Source of the DNA: DATFWC01 sp045801465
GTDB taxonomy: Bacteria; Pseudomonadota; Alphaproteobacteria; Rhizobiales; Xanthobacteraceae
Assembly (NCBI GenBank): GCA_045801465.1
Contig: JBJMSU010000191.1
Coordinates: 1 to 50,444, forward strand
Direction of reading: 5' to 3'
Length of the DNA: 50,444 nucleotides
Below the pieces are notes generated by a model that saw only the letters and a program-made list of their open reading frames with translations, had not been told where the DNA came from and ran no database searches. The translations under genes and the position numbers were made by a program. Positions within the stretch are counted from its first letter, which is position 1. Each line of letters begins with the position of its first letter. Positions 1 to 7,939 of the stretch are shown here, one piece after another.

Positions 1-140
1 ACACCGCCTGCCGCAAACTCGTGCGGGAACTTCAAATCGAAAAGCGGCACTAGGATCATAGACTTGCTAGTGCCCCTTTGCTTCCGAAGTTCGTGTCAGA
101 GGGGGCCGCCATGTATCACGAACTTCGGAAGCGGGGCACT
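1..140. repeat. Composite palindromic repeat, copy 1 (cut by window edge)
   Basis: Two adjoining hairpin units. Unit A has arms at 69-95 and 117-140, which are inverse complements except for a 3-base TTT insertion in one arm. Unit B is represented by its inner arm at 26-51; its partner would lie before base 1. The reverse complement of 1-140 matches 1579 to about 1713 with only scattered differences, so this is one copy of a dispersed element in the opposite orientation to copy 2. Two in-frame ATGs for the next gene (78 and 111) lie inside the element, which argues against using them as starts. Confidence 0.85.
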
Positions 141-230
141 ACTGCGAATCGCCTGGGTGTGCGGCGGCGGGATACACGGCTGACGGAAGAGAACGATGCC
201 GGATGGAAAATCATGCAGAGGCTCGGGGAC

Positions 231-1202
231 ATGATTCGACGTTGGTTTTTCGGCGCAGCTTTTGTCGTATCAGCACTCGCCGTACTGATCTCGCCCGTTA
301 AGGCGCAGGATTATCCCAGCCGCCCCGTCAAAATCATTGTGCCGTTCCCGGCAGGCGGAACCGCCGATGCCATGCCCCGGCTCATTGCCGATTGGCTCTC
401 GCGCAAATGGCGACAGCCCGTCATCATCGACAATCGAACCGGCGCGGCCGGCAATATCGGCGCGGAAGCGGCCTTCAAGGCCGAACCCGACGGCTACACG
501 CTGCTGTCGGCGCCGCCGCCGCCGCTGGTGATCAACCACAACCTTTATCCCAAGCTGGGCTTCGACCCCACCGAGTTCGCGCCGATCGTGATCATCAGCC
601 GGGTGCCGAACGCGCTCGTGGTGAACCCGAAAACCAAGGCGAACACGTTGGCCGAGTTCATCGCTGAGGCGCGGGCGAATCCCGGGAAGATCACCTCCGC
701 CACCCAGGGTAACGGCACCACCTCGCACCTGACCTCGGAGCTGTTCCAGATGATGGCGAACGTGAAGCTTCAGCACGTGCCGTATCGCGGCTCGGCTCCG
801 GCGTTGCAGGACCTGGTGGCCGGCAATGTCGACGTCATGTTCGACAATCTCGGCGTCTCGCTGCCGCTGGTCAAAGGCGGTCAGCTGAAGCTGATCGCGG
901 TGGCCGCGGCGAAACGGATGGCCTCGTTGTCGGACGTGCCGGCGATCGCCGAGACATTGCCCGGCTTCGAAGCCGCAGCCTGGTATGCCATCGTGGCTCC
1001 CCCGAAAACGCCGCAGGCGATCGTCGACAAGATCAACGCCGACACCAATGAAGCACTCAAGAGCCCGGAGATCCTCGAGCGCCTGCCCAATTTCTCTGCC
1101 GAGCCGGTTGGCGGAACGCCGCAGGCAACCGCCGCCTACATGCGTGAGGAAATCGAGCGCTGGCACAAGGTGATCAAGGCCGCAGGCGTGAAGCTCGATT
1201 GA
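231..1202 (+). CDS. TctC/Bug-family periplasmic solute-binding protein
   Basis: Periplasmic binding protein of the tripartite tricarboxylate transporter (Bug/TctC) type, which captures small carboxylates or similar ligands. From ATG 231 the product is 323 aa, the usual family length. It has a signal peptide (MIRRWFF, a hydrophobic core, then SPVKAQDYPSRP) and the family hallmark KIIVPFPAGG near residue 35, followed by a GAAGNIGAEA stretch. GAGG lies about 10 bases before ATG 231; ATG 213 is possible. Earlier ATGs sit in the palindromic repeat and would bury the signal peptide. No TctA/TctB membrane partner is nearby, which is common because Bug proteins are often orphans. The ligand cannot be told. 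Confidence 0.88.
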   Translation: MIRRWFFGAAFVVSALAVLISPVKAQDYPSRPVKIIVPFPAGGTADAMPRLIADWLSRKWRQPVIIDNRTGAAGNIGAEAAFKAEPDGYTLLSAPPPPLVINHNLYPKLGFDPTEFAPIVIISRVPNALVVNPKTKANTLAEFIAEARANPGKITSATQGNGTTSHLTSELFQMMANVKLQHVPYRGSAPALQDLVAGNVDVMFDNLGVSLPLVKGGQLKLIAVAAAKRMASLSDVPAIAETLPGFEAAAWYAIVAPPKTPQAIVDKINADTNEALKSPEILERLPNFSAEPVGGTPQATAAYMREEIERWHKVIKAAGVKLD

Positions 1203-1218
1203 TTGGTCGATACGAAGC

Positions 1219-1455
1219 TCAGTCGGGGCTTCGCTGGCCGCGGGCGCGCTCGTCGTAGCCGTGACGGCTCGAGTAGAACATGAGAGCCATCAGCCCGCAG
1301 CCGATGACGAGCGAGAACGCGATGCCGAGCCACATCGCCGTATAGCCGGCGGCGGGCATCGGCGGTCCTTCAACCGACATCCACAGGCTGGCCGCCCACC
1401 ACATCGACGCGGCCAGGATCAAGATCAAAGGAACGATGAGGGCAAGTCTGCGCAT
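1219..1455 (-). CDS. Small two-helix membrane protein, function unknown
   Basis: A 78-aa protein from ATG 1455 (TTG 1464 is an alternative start). Two hydrophobic spans are visible, roughly residues 3-26 and 38-62. A short loop with EGPPMPAAGY lies between them, and the tail is charged (SSRHGYDERARGQ). It is convergent with the TctC-like gene, with 16 bases between the stops. The clear membrane topology and tight packing suggest a real gene, although no strong ribosome site is visible. No function is recognised. It lies inside the segment bounded by the inverted palindromic repeats. Confidence 0.6.
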   Translation of the reverse strand: MRRLALIVPLILILAASMWWAASLWMSVEGPPMPAAGYTAMWLGIAFSLVIGCGLMALMFYSSRHGYDERARGQRSPD

Positions 1456-1578
1456 ATTGGACAACGTGGCCGCCGGGCGAAAAGTTCGTCACCCACGAGC
1501 TAACCACACGCCGGCATCACCGCAAGACGCCGCTGCCGACAATTGCGACACCGGATGCCGCCTCGCGCGCGATGCTCC

Positions 1579-1741
1579 AGTGCCCCGCTTCCGAAGTTCG
1601 TGATCCATTGCAGCACTCTCCGACACGAACTTCGGAAGCAAAGGGGCACTGGCAAGTTTATGGTTCTAGTGCCGCTTTTCGATTTGAAGTTCCTAGACGA
1701 GCTGGCGGCAGGCACTTCAGGAACTTCAAATCGGCGGCACT
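1579..1741. repeat. Composite palindromic repeat, copy 2 (two hairpins)
   Basis: Unit A arms are 1579-1602 and 1624-1650, unit B arms 1668-1693 and 1720-1741. Both units begin AGTGCC and end GGCACT. In each unit one arm carries a short T-rich insertion (TTT in A, TTTT in B). The segment is nearly the inverse complement of bases 1-140. The remainder of the 364-base gap (1456-1828) shows no gene. The arrangement resembles BIME/REP composite elements or a non-autonomous palindromic mobile element. Confidence 0.88.
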
Positions 1742-1828
1742 ACGATCGCGCGGCAAGGCAAGCATGAGGGCCCATGCAAATGAGTACAGAAGCCTCACGT
1801 CGCCGGCCCTGCATCAGGGACGCCGATG

Positions 1829-2164
1829 CTACAGTTGCTTCACGTGACTCTCGCCGCTGCCATTGGTGATCCCGCGGAATTGGGGCGGCGCCACGGAGGC
1901 AAGCGGTGCTCCGAGCATACGGGCGGTTTCCCGGACGTGTAGCGCATTATGAGCGATCTCTTGCACATATGGCCGCACTGCGCGGCCGAGCTCGGTGAGC
2001 TCGATGCGCGGCTTGCGGTGGAACACCGGGCCGCCGAGCTCGCGTTCGAGCGCCCGGATCGCGTTGGTCAGGGATGGCTGGGTGACGCCGCAGCGTCGTG
2101 CCGCCCGGGTGAAGTTCAGCTCTTCAGAGAGCGCCAGGAAGTAGCGGATCTGATGCATTTCCAT
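1829..2164 (-). CDS. LysR-type DNA-binding domain only (truncated LysR protein)
   Basis: The 111-aa product starts MEMHQIRYFLALSEELNFTR, the classic LysR N-terminus. A winged helix-turn-helix follows (ARRCGVTQPSLTNAIRALE) and then the start of the linker helix. A full LysR protein is about 300 aa; here the effector-binding domain is missing and the frame stops after a short unrelated tail. ATG 2164 is preceded by GAGGGG eight bases upstream, so it could be translated. It is either a decayed regulator or a stand-alone DNA-binding protein. No target gene is evident. Confidence 0.7.
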   Translation of the reverse strand: MEMHQIRYFLALSEELNFTRAARRCGVTQPSLTNAIRALERELGGPVFHRKPRIELTELGRAVRPYVQEIAHNALHVRETARMLGAPLASVAPPQFRGITNGSGESHVKQL

Positions 2165-2374
2165 GGATGGAACCCCTCTTCTCGACCGAAAACTTTTTGC
2201 TCTGGCTCCGGCAGGCATGGCAGCCCTCGACCCGAGCCATCGCAGAGAAGGATACCGGGTGTCCTCATCCGAACGGGTGACCTACCTCACACATCCATTG
2301 CTTTGGCGAATAAAATGGTGGTGGGCGTGAACCGGCGCCGTCTGTTTCTCGCCCGAAGGCGACATCCGGCGTCC

Positions 2375-2980
2375 TCAACAGCGGGTGGAACCCGTCGCGG
2401 TTCCTGTCGTCGCAGCCGATCCTACGGGAGCTCCCGTGGAACCGGCTCGTCCCGCCGCTCCGGCGTCAATCGGCGCCCCGCTTTGTCCCGGCTCGACCAT
2501 GATGTTGGGGGTTCGGCCGAGACCGGTCGCATCGCCGGTGGAACCGGACCTCGCCGTGCTGCACCCCGTGCGGGCGGCGGGGTTTCCCGAGCCCGAGGCG
2601 GCGCCCTGCGGCGTGCTGGGCACGGCGGTTCCGCTCACGTCGCCGGCCGGGCCGGGCGCAATCGCGGTCCCGCCTGGTCCGACACGTTGGCTGGGTACGC
2701 TGCCACCGGACGGCCCCGGGGCCAGGGGGACGCCGCCCGGTCCGACCGAGCCGCTATTGAGCGTCGATCCGGCCGGTCCCGATCCGCTGCTGGTGCCCGG
2801 CGAAACGGCAGAGGGAGCGGAGGCTCCAGGGGCTGCGGTGCCGACCCCACCCGTGCCGCCCGCTGCACCGCCGGCGCCCCCGCCGCTGCCGCCTCCTCCG
2901 GTCTGCGCGGCGGCGAGGATGGTCGTCGAGGTGAGAAAGGCCGCCGTCAAAGCGGCGAGAATCGTGGAGTTGGCCGACAT
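2375..2980 (-). CDS. Secreted Gly/Ala/Pro/Ser-rich low-complexity protein
   Basis: A 201-aa protein from ATG 2980, chosen because AAGGAG sits six bases upstream. An N-terminal signal peptide (MSANSTILAALTAAFLTSTT then AAAQ) is followed by about 170 residues dominated by Gly, Ala, Pro, Ser and Thr, with repeated short motifs such as GPGG, APGP and GSVGPGG. There is no recognisable catalytic domain. Similar disordered exported proteins of unknown role are common in Bradyrhizobium-like genomes. The upstream gap to the LysR fragment (2165-2374) shows no further gene. Confidence 0.65.
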   Translation of the reverse strand: MSANSTILAALTAAFLTSTTILAAAQTGGGGSGGGAGGAAGGTGGVGTAAPGASAPSAVSPGTSSGSGPAGSTLNSGSVGPGGVPLAPGPSGGSVPSQRVGPGGTAIAPGPAGDVSGTAVPSTPQGAASGSGNPAARTGCSTARSGSTGDATGLGRTPNIMVEPGQSGAPIDAGAAGRAGSTGAPVGSAATTGTATGSTRC

Positions 2981-3162
2981 CGGTAGCTCCTTGCGCATGC
3001 CCTTGTTAAGGACAACGCCAGCGAGGGGGATCAGGTTCGGCCGCATCTTTCACGGCGTTGCGTTGTGTGACTCCCGTCGGCATTGTCGCGGAGAGCCGTT
3101 GCCACGATCCCTGCCATTCGCGAGCGGTTCCGGCTGCGCGCAAGAAAACCAAAGAGCCATCG

Positions 3163-3768
3163 ATGGACGCGCCACCCTATTGCGACTCCGACGGCTCGCG
3201 CGACCTGGTCTATGCATACAAGCCGTCGCTGCTGGGGGCACCGTTCGAGTTTCGCCTCACGCCCACGGCGCTCGAATGGAGCCGCGGACGTCTCAACGAT
3301 CGCGTTCCGTACGACCGCATCCGCCGCTTGCGCCTGTCGTTCCGGCCAGTGAGTATGCAGTCCCACCGCTTCATTGCCGAGATTTGGGCGACGGCGGGAC
3401 CCAAGCTCGAGATCTGCTCCACCTCGTGGCGCAGTGTGGTCGAGCAGGAGCGTCACGATGTCGCCTACAGGGCCTTCGTCGCCGAGTTGCACCGGCGCAT
3501 TGCCGCCGTCGGCGCCACCGTGTCGTTCGAGGCAGGGTCGCCCGTCGTCCTCTATTGGATCGGGCTCGGCGTGTTCGCGGGCGCATCGTTGGCGCTTGCG
3601 GCGCTGATGGCGCGCGCGCTGCAAATCGGGGCAATGGCCGGGGCCGCCATCGTCGGCGGTTTCCTCGCCCTGTTCGCGTGGCAGCTCGGAACGTTCTTCC
3701 GCCGCAACCGGCCGGGAACCTATGGGCCTGACGCCTTGCCGCCGGAGGTGCTGCCGCGGCAGGAGTGA
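3163..3768 (+). CDS. Membrane protein of unknown function with two C-terminal helices
   Basis: From ATG 3163 (AAAGAG just upstream) the product is 201 aa. Residues 1-120 are soluble and contain a PH-like pattern (FEFRLTPTALEWSRGR, VPYDRIRRLRLSFRP). Two hydrophobic helices occupy about 125-150 and 153-175, and a short basic-to-acidic tail follows. The N-terminal part may be a small beta domain on the cytoplasmic side; this is inferred from pattern only. The gene ends in a 7-base-unit palindromic repeat shared with the convergent uspA gene. Confidence 0.65.
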   Translation: MDAPPYCDSDGSRDLVYAYKPSLLGAPFEFRLTPTALEWSRGRLNDRVPYDRIRRLRLSFRPVSMQSHRFIAEIWATAGPKLEICSTSWRSVVEQERHDVAYRAFVAELHRRIAAVGATVSFEAGSPVVLYWIGLGVFAGASLALAALMARALQIGAMAGAAIVGGFLALFAWQLGTFFRRNRPGTYGPDALPPEVLPRQE

Positions 3769-3832
3769 GTGGCGAATGGCGAGTGGCGATTGGTGTTCTG
3801 ACCCATTCGCCACTCCCCATTCGCTATTCGCC
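3765..3832. repeat. Heptad palindromic repeat R1 (convergent gene ends)
   Basis: The left arm (about 3769-3793) is built from units like GGCGAAT and GGCGAGT. The right arm (about 3802-3832) is its inverse, with units like ATTCGCC and ATTCGCT. It fills the whole gap between two convergent genes and could form a hairpin in either transcript. It is the same family as repeats near 11760, 26621 and 49320. Confidence 0.8.
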
Positions 3833-3837
3833 AAATT

Positions 3838-4263
3838 TCACTGCCGCAGCACCAGCACCGACGACTTCGCGTAGCGCACCACGTGGCCGGCGTTCGAGCC
3901 GAGGAAGTAGGTCTTCATGGCCGGACGGTGCGAACTCATGACGATGAGGTCGGCGCCCATCTGTTTCGCCTCTTCGAGAATCTCGTGATAGATGCCGCCT
4001 TGCCGCACCACGCTGGTGACACGGCCGCGTCCGAGATCGCATTCGTCGGCGATGATCGCGAGCGCCTCTTCAGACGCGCTTTTTTGCTGCGCTTCGAAAT
4101 CCGGCGGCACGTACTCGGCGAGCATCACCGGCGTCATCGGCATCACATTGAGCAACCGGACAGTGCCTGCCGATTCACGGATCATGGTGCAGGCAGTTGC
4201 GATCGCCCGCTTGGCGAGCTCTGTCTCAGCCAGATCGACCGGCACAAGGATCTTGTTGAACAT
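3838..4263 (-). CDS. Universal stress protein, UspA family
   Basis: A 141-aa single-domain Usp fold protein. It starts MFNKILVPVDLAETELAKRA, with the strand and Asp10 typical of the nucleotide pocket, and ends in SSVLVLRQ. ATG 4263 follows GGGAGG at seven bases. The C-terminal loop reads SSHRPAMKTYFLGSNAGHVV. The usual G-x2-G-x9-G-S/T ATP loop is only partly kept, because the first glycines are replaced while the LGS end remains, so ATP binding may be altered. Family members are stress-induced. No operon partner is evident. Confidence 0.92.
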   Translation of the reverse strand: MFNKILVPVDLAETELAKRAIATACTMIRESAGTVRLLNVMPMTPVMLAEYVPPDFEAQQKSASEEALAIIADECDLGRGRVTSVVRQGGIYHEILEEAKQMGADLIVMSSHRPAMKTYFLGSNAGHVVRYAKSSVLVLRQ

Positions 4264-4347
4264 GGCGCATCCTCCCGGCGGGAAGCTTACCACAAGGCGA
4301 GCGTCAGGTCGTTCCTGGTTGTCCTCCCGTCGTCGCAATGCCCATTT

Positions 4348-5382
4348 TCAGGAGGGATTTTCAGGCGCCTTGCGGGTGATGAGATCGCCGGCGAGGTCGC
4401 CGATTGCGGGCTTGGGGAGGGCCGCAAACGGCAGCGGGCGTGCGACCTCGATCGCCGCGAGGCCGAGCCGGGCGGTGAGAAGCCCGTTCAGCACGCCCTC
4501 GCCGAGCCGCGCCGAGACCTTCGCGGCCACGCCATGGCCGAGCACCTGCTGGATCAGGCTGTCGCTCGCGGCCATTCCGCCGGTCACCGCCAGGTGGGTG
4601 ATGGTGAGCCGCAGGAGCCGCACCAGGCCCAGCGCCCCGGGCCTGGCGCCGTAAAGATCGGCCAGCCGGCGTACCAGGACAATCACCGTGATGAACACGA
4701 AGGCCATGTCGACGGCGGCGCGTGGGCTCACCGCCGTCACCACGGAGACCCGTTTCGCCGCGGCGGCGACAAGCCGACGCGCATCCTGATCGAGCGGCGC
4801 CATCAGTTCGCGCTCGGCGAGCCGCACGAGATCGGCGCCATCGATGATTTCGCCCAAATGCGTCTGCATCTCGCTGCGCGCGCGGGCCAGCCGGGGCTCC
4901 TGCCGCTCGACCGCAAGAAGGTCCTGCACCACGCCGCGCGCGACCTCCCGATCGTCGGTCGCGATGGCGGTATCGGCGCGCTCGCGCAATCGCTCGACCG
5001 CATTGAGCCGGATCAGGCCGGCGACTTCCCGCGCCGCGACGGCGGCGAGCGCAATGGCGGCAAGCGTGGCGAGCGCCAGTGCGAAGTACCCGAGAGGCTC
5101 GGAGCGCGCGAACAGGTCCTCGACGAGCTTGACGACCGCAAGGCCGAACCCGAGCGCGACGAGCCCGGCGAGCGCCGACCAGAACAGCGAGCCCCAGGGC
5201 AACCCGCGGCGCCGTCGCGACGGCCTCTCCACCACGACCGGCAACGCGGCGGCATCGGGTTCCGGCGTGACGAGCACGGTCGCGCGGTTGCCGCGCGCGG
5301 GGGGCTCGTCCGGCGAGGTCACCACGACGTGCGGGTCGTCGAGGCGGAAGGCGGCAGGCCGGCGGTGGTCGCGGACGCTCAT
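4348..5382 (-). CDS. ycjF: YcjF/TIGR01620 inner-membrane protein (DUF697)
   Basis: A 344-aa protein from ATG 5382, whose ATGA overlaps the stop of the preceding P-loop gene, indicating translational coupling. It has a basic N-terminal stretch, then two adjacent membrane spans (WGSLFWSALAGLVALGFGLA and FALALATLAAIALAAVA, around residues 75-125). The C-terminal DUF697-like region runs from about residue 210, including AAVDMAFVFITVIVLVRRLA. Pairing with YcjX is the usual arrangement in proteobacteria, where the two are linked to envelope stress. Their biochemical role is unknown. Confidence 0.88.
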   Translation of the reverse strand: MSVRDHRRPAAFRLDDPHVVVTSPDEPPARGNRATVLVTPEPDAAALPVVVERPSRRRRGLPWGSLFWSALAGLVALGFGLAVVKLVEDLFARSEPLGYFALALATLAAIALAAVAAREVAGLIRLNAVERLRERADTAIATDDREVARGVVQDLLAVERQEPRLARARSEMQTHLGEIIDGADLVRLAERELMAPLDQDARRLVAAAAKRVSVVTAVSPRAAVDMAFVFITVIVLVRRLADLYGARPGALGLVRLLRLTITHLAVTGGMAASDSLIQQVLGHGVAAKVSARLGEGVLNGLLTARLGLAAIEVARPLPFAALPKPAIGDLAGDLITRKAPENPS

Positions 5383-6848
5383 GCGAGGCGGTCTCCCAGC
5401 AGGAATTGCAGCGCGCGGTCGAGGCGAATATGCGGCAGGACGGGGTGGCCGGCGGGATTCGTCTCGGCGGCCGGGGGGCGAAACCGCAGAAAGCGATAAT
5501 CCGCCTCGCCGGCGTCCGCCGTAGCAAGGCCCTTGAAGACGCCGGTTTCGCGGGAAAACAGGGGCTCGGGATCGTCCGGAAGATCGCCCGGAAACATGGC
5601 CGCCTCGGTTTCCCCGTCGAAGCTCTCGCGTCCCGCGGTCTCGCCAGCGGCCGGAATGCCGAGGATTGAAGGCAGCCGCTCGCGGCCGCGCGCCACCAAA
5701 GCCTCGCGGGTCGCCCGCACGGCCGCGAGCGCAACCACGTCGATCGTGGCGCCGGCAAACTGCGCACGCGAGACGGCCCGCTCGGTCATGCGGCCGAGGA
5801 TCCGCTCCAGCCGGTCGTGGTTCACATGGTGCACATGGTCGGCCTTGGTGGCGGCGAACAGGATGCGGTCGATGCGTGGCCGGAACATGTTGCTCAGCCA
5901 CGAACGGCGCCCGGCGCGAAAGCAGTCGAGGATTGCGGTGAGCGCGCCTTCGAGATCGCGCAGCGCCGCCGGTCCCGCGTTGAACGCGGCGAGCGTGTCG
6001 ACCAGCACGATCTGCCGGTCGAGCCGGGCGAAATGGTCGTGAAAAAACGGGCGGACCACGACGTCTTTGTAGGAGTCATAGCGGCGCTCCATCATGGCCC
6101 ACAACGAGCCGGACGGGGCGCGGCCTTCGCCCGGCAGCTCGAGCGGCGCAAAGGTCAGCGCCGGCGAGCCGGCAAGGTCGCCGGGCATGAGGAAGCGCCC
6201 GGGCGGCAGCAGGCTCATGGCATATCGTTCGTCGCGGCAGGCCTTCAGATATTCGGTGAACAGCCGTGCGGCCGCGAGTGCCGTCTGCTCGTCCTCACGA
6301 TCAACGGACTTCGTCGTCGCGAGATGCGCATGCCAGCCGGCGGCGAGCTGCGCGCGGGGCGCCTGCCGCGACAGCGCCAACGTCTCGGCCGACCACGCGC
6401 CATAGCTCTTTTCGATCAGCGGCAGGTCGAGGAGCCACTCGCCCGGGTAGTCGACGATGTCGAGCGTGAGGGCGCGCGCGCGGCCTCTCCCCGACTGATA
6501 GTCGATGATCAGGCGAAGCTCGCTGATATTGCGCGTCGACTCGGGCCAGCGGCGCTCGTCGATCAGTCCCTGCACGTGAGCTTCGTAGTCGAACCGCGGC
6601 ACGGCATCGTCGGGCTGCGGCGCGAGGCGAGCCCGCGCCACGCGCCCGGAACTCAGCGCCTCGAATACCGGCAGGCGTCCGCCATGCAGGAGGTTGTGTA
6701 CCAGCGCGGTCATGAACACGGTCTTGCCGGCCCGGGTGAGACCGGTCACCCCGAGCCGCACCGTGGGATTAATGAGGCCGCCGGCATATTCCGCGAGCGC
6801 CTGCGCGGCGAGGCGCGCCTCTTCGAGGATCGTGCTGACGGTCGGCAT
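5379..6848 (-). CDS. ycjX: YcjX-family P-loop GTPase/ATPase (DUF463)
   Basis: A 489-aa protein with a Walker A P-loop GLTRAGKT at residues 36-43, followed by FMTALVHNLL, as in the YcjX/DUF463 family. Further family features include LTLDIVDYPGEWLLDLPL, which resembles a G3/Walker B region with DxxG, and FAATKADHV, a TKAD motif like G4. Together these suggest a GTPase-like nucleotide site. The stop overlaps the ycjF start by four bases, so the two form an operon. The length is near that of E. coli YcjX. The function in the cell is not established. Confidence 0.9.
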   Translation of the reverse strand: MPTVSTILEEARLAAQALAEYAGGLINPTVRLGVTGLTRAGKTVFMTALVHNLLHGGRLPVFEALSSGRVARARLAPQPDDAVPRFDYEAHVQGLIDERRWPESTRNISELRLIIDYQSGRGRARALTLDIVDYPGEWLLDLPLIEKSYGAWSAETLALSRQAPRAQLAAGWHAHLATTKSVDREDEQTALAAARLFTEYLKACRDERYAMSLLPPGRFLMPGDLAGSPALTFAPLELPGEGRAPSGSLWAMMERRYDSYKDVVVRPFFHDHFARLDRQIVLVDTLAAFNAGPAALRDLEGALTAILDCFRAGRRSWLSNMFRPRIDRILFAATKADHVHHVNHDRLERILGRMTERAVSRAQFAGATIDVVALAAVRATREALVARGRERLPSILGIPAAGETAGRESFDGETEAAMFPGDLPDDPEPLFSRETGVFKGLATADAGEADYRFLRFRPPAAETNPAGHPVLPHIRLDRALQFLLGDRLA

Positions 6849-6923
6849 CGTGCTTCCGGGATGTAAGTACGCTGACCGGGAAAAGGGAGCGGCGCGACTT
6901 TCGGTCAGGCCGGACGGCGCCGG

Positions 6924-7451
6924 TCAATCGGCTGACGTCTCGAGCAGACGCGGCGTGATCAGCCGGTCGAGACGTCCAGAATGCGGGTGGATCCGGCTCC
7001 AGGCGTCGATGGGGAAGTCGATGACCGCCAGGGCGGCGGTGGGGAATTTTTCGCGCAGACGCTGGCGTGCATCGCCATGGCCGCTGGCAGTCAGCATTTC
7101 GGCGAGCGTGCCCAGGCTCGGATTGTGGCCGACCAGCAGCAGCACGTGCACGGCGGGCTTGGTCTGCGTGATGAGGGTGAGGAGGACGTCGGGAATGTTC
7201 TGGTAAATGCGTTCATCGTAAAGCACTTGCGGCGGAGTGCTGAAGGCGGGTGCGACCAGGTCCCAAGTCTCGCGCGTGCGCGCGGCCGGGGATGAGAGCA
7301 CGAGATCGGGGATCAGCCCGTGACTGGCCATATAGGCGCCGACGCGTGGCGCGGCCTCGCGTCCGCGCTCATTGAGGACCCGGTCCTGATCCCGCGCGCC
7401 GGGATTGGAGCGGTCGGATTTGGCGTGGCGAAGGAGCATCAGGCGGCGCAT
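6924..7451 (-). CDS. SixA-type histidine phosphatase
   Basis: A 175-aa branch-1 histidine phosphatase. The catalytic RH motif is at the N-terminus (LMLLRHAKSDRS, His9). LSSPAARTRET supplies the second Arg, and LLLVGHNPSL the second catalytic His. The length and the missing insert fit SixA-like phosphohistidine phosphatases rather than phosphoglycerate mutases. ATG 7451 is preceded by GGGGAGG. In E. coli SixA acts on phospho-His in PTS components, but the substrate here is unknown. Confidence 0.88.
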   Translation of the reverse strand: MRRLMLLRHAKSDRSNPGARDQDRVLNERGREAAPRVGAYMASHGLIPDLVLSSPAARTRETWDLVAPAFSTPPQVLYDERIYQNIPDVLLTLITQTKPAVHVLLLVGHNPSLGTLAEMLTASGHGDARQRLREKFPTAALAVIDFPIDAWSRIHPHSGRLDRLITPRLLETSAD

Positions 7452-7523
7452 GGCACCTCCCCACTGCAGTCAACGAGCCAGCGTGGATGTTAGTTCAAGG
7501 ACAAGGCGTTAGATCGACTCTCC

Positions 7524-7721
7524 TCAAGCTCTGCACCACTCTTCGACTCCGGCAGGACTGACGATCTGCCAAGTTTCCTCCTCGTTCCAGACGTCGACGA
7601 CCACGCCTTGATGTTCGGCAAGTAATTGGCGCACGCGCTCTTTCGCCTGGTCTTCGCTCTCGAAGACCTCGGGCGCGAGCGGTCCCTGGCCTTCTCTCCG
7701 CCATTTAACCTTGAATCGCAC
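7524..7721 (-). CDS. Small conserved-looking protein, GTG start, function unknown
   Basis: A 65-aa product from GTG 7721: VRFKVKWRREGQGPLAPEVF and onward, ending in VEEWCRA. The frame is open back to ATG 7775, but the GTG is preceded by AAGGAGG at ideal spacing and the extension reads as noise, so the GTG is preferred. A pattern of short beta strands and one amphipathic helix (ESEDQAKERVRQLLAEH) suggests a small soluble alpha/beta domain. No function is recognised. It is divergent from the FAD oxidoreductase across a 218-base gap in which I see no gene. Confidence 0.6.
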   Translation of the reverse strand: MRFKVKWRREGQGPLAPEVFESEDQAKERVRQLLAEHQGVVVDVWNEEETWQIVSPAGVEEWCRA

Positions 7722-7939
7722 GATGCCCTCCTTGCTCTGGGAACAACCGCTACCTGGAATGGGCGGAAATTCCACGCAACAAGTGCTCAGAGTTGCTGAG
7801 ATTTCCCGTCCAATCTCGCACGATGGTTACCGCGTTTTGCAGTTCTCCCCCCCTTTTCCGCCCGTTAATGAATTTCCCCCCGCGGCCTGGAAATGCCGGC
7901 GTCCCCGGCTTATGACTGGCCGAGCCGAGGGATGACGAT

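Noticed and set aside
78..230. Earlier ATGs for the TctC-like gene at 78 and 111
   Set aside because: They lie inside the palindromic repeat and would place the signal peptide more than 40 residues from the start.
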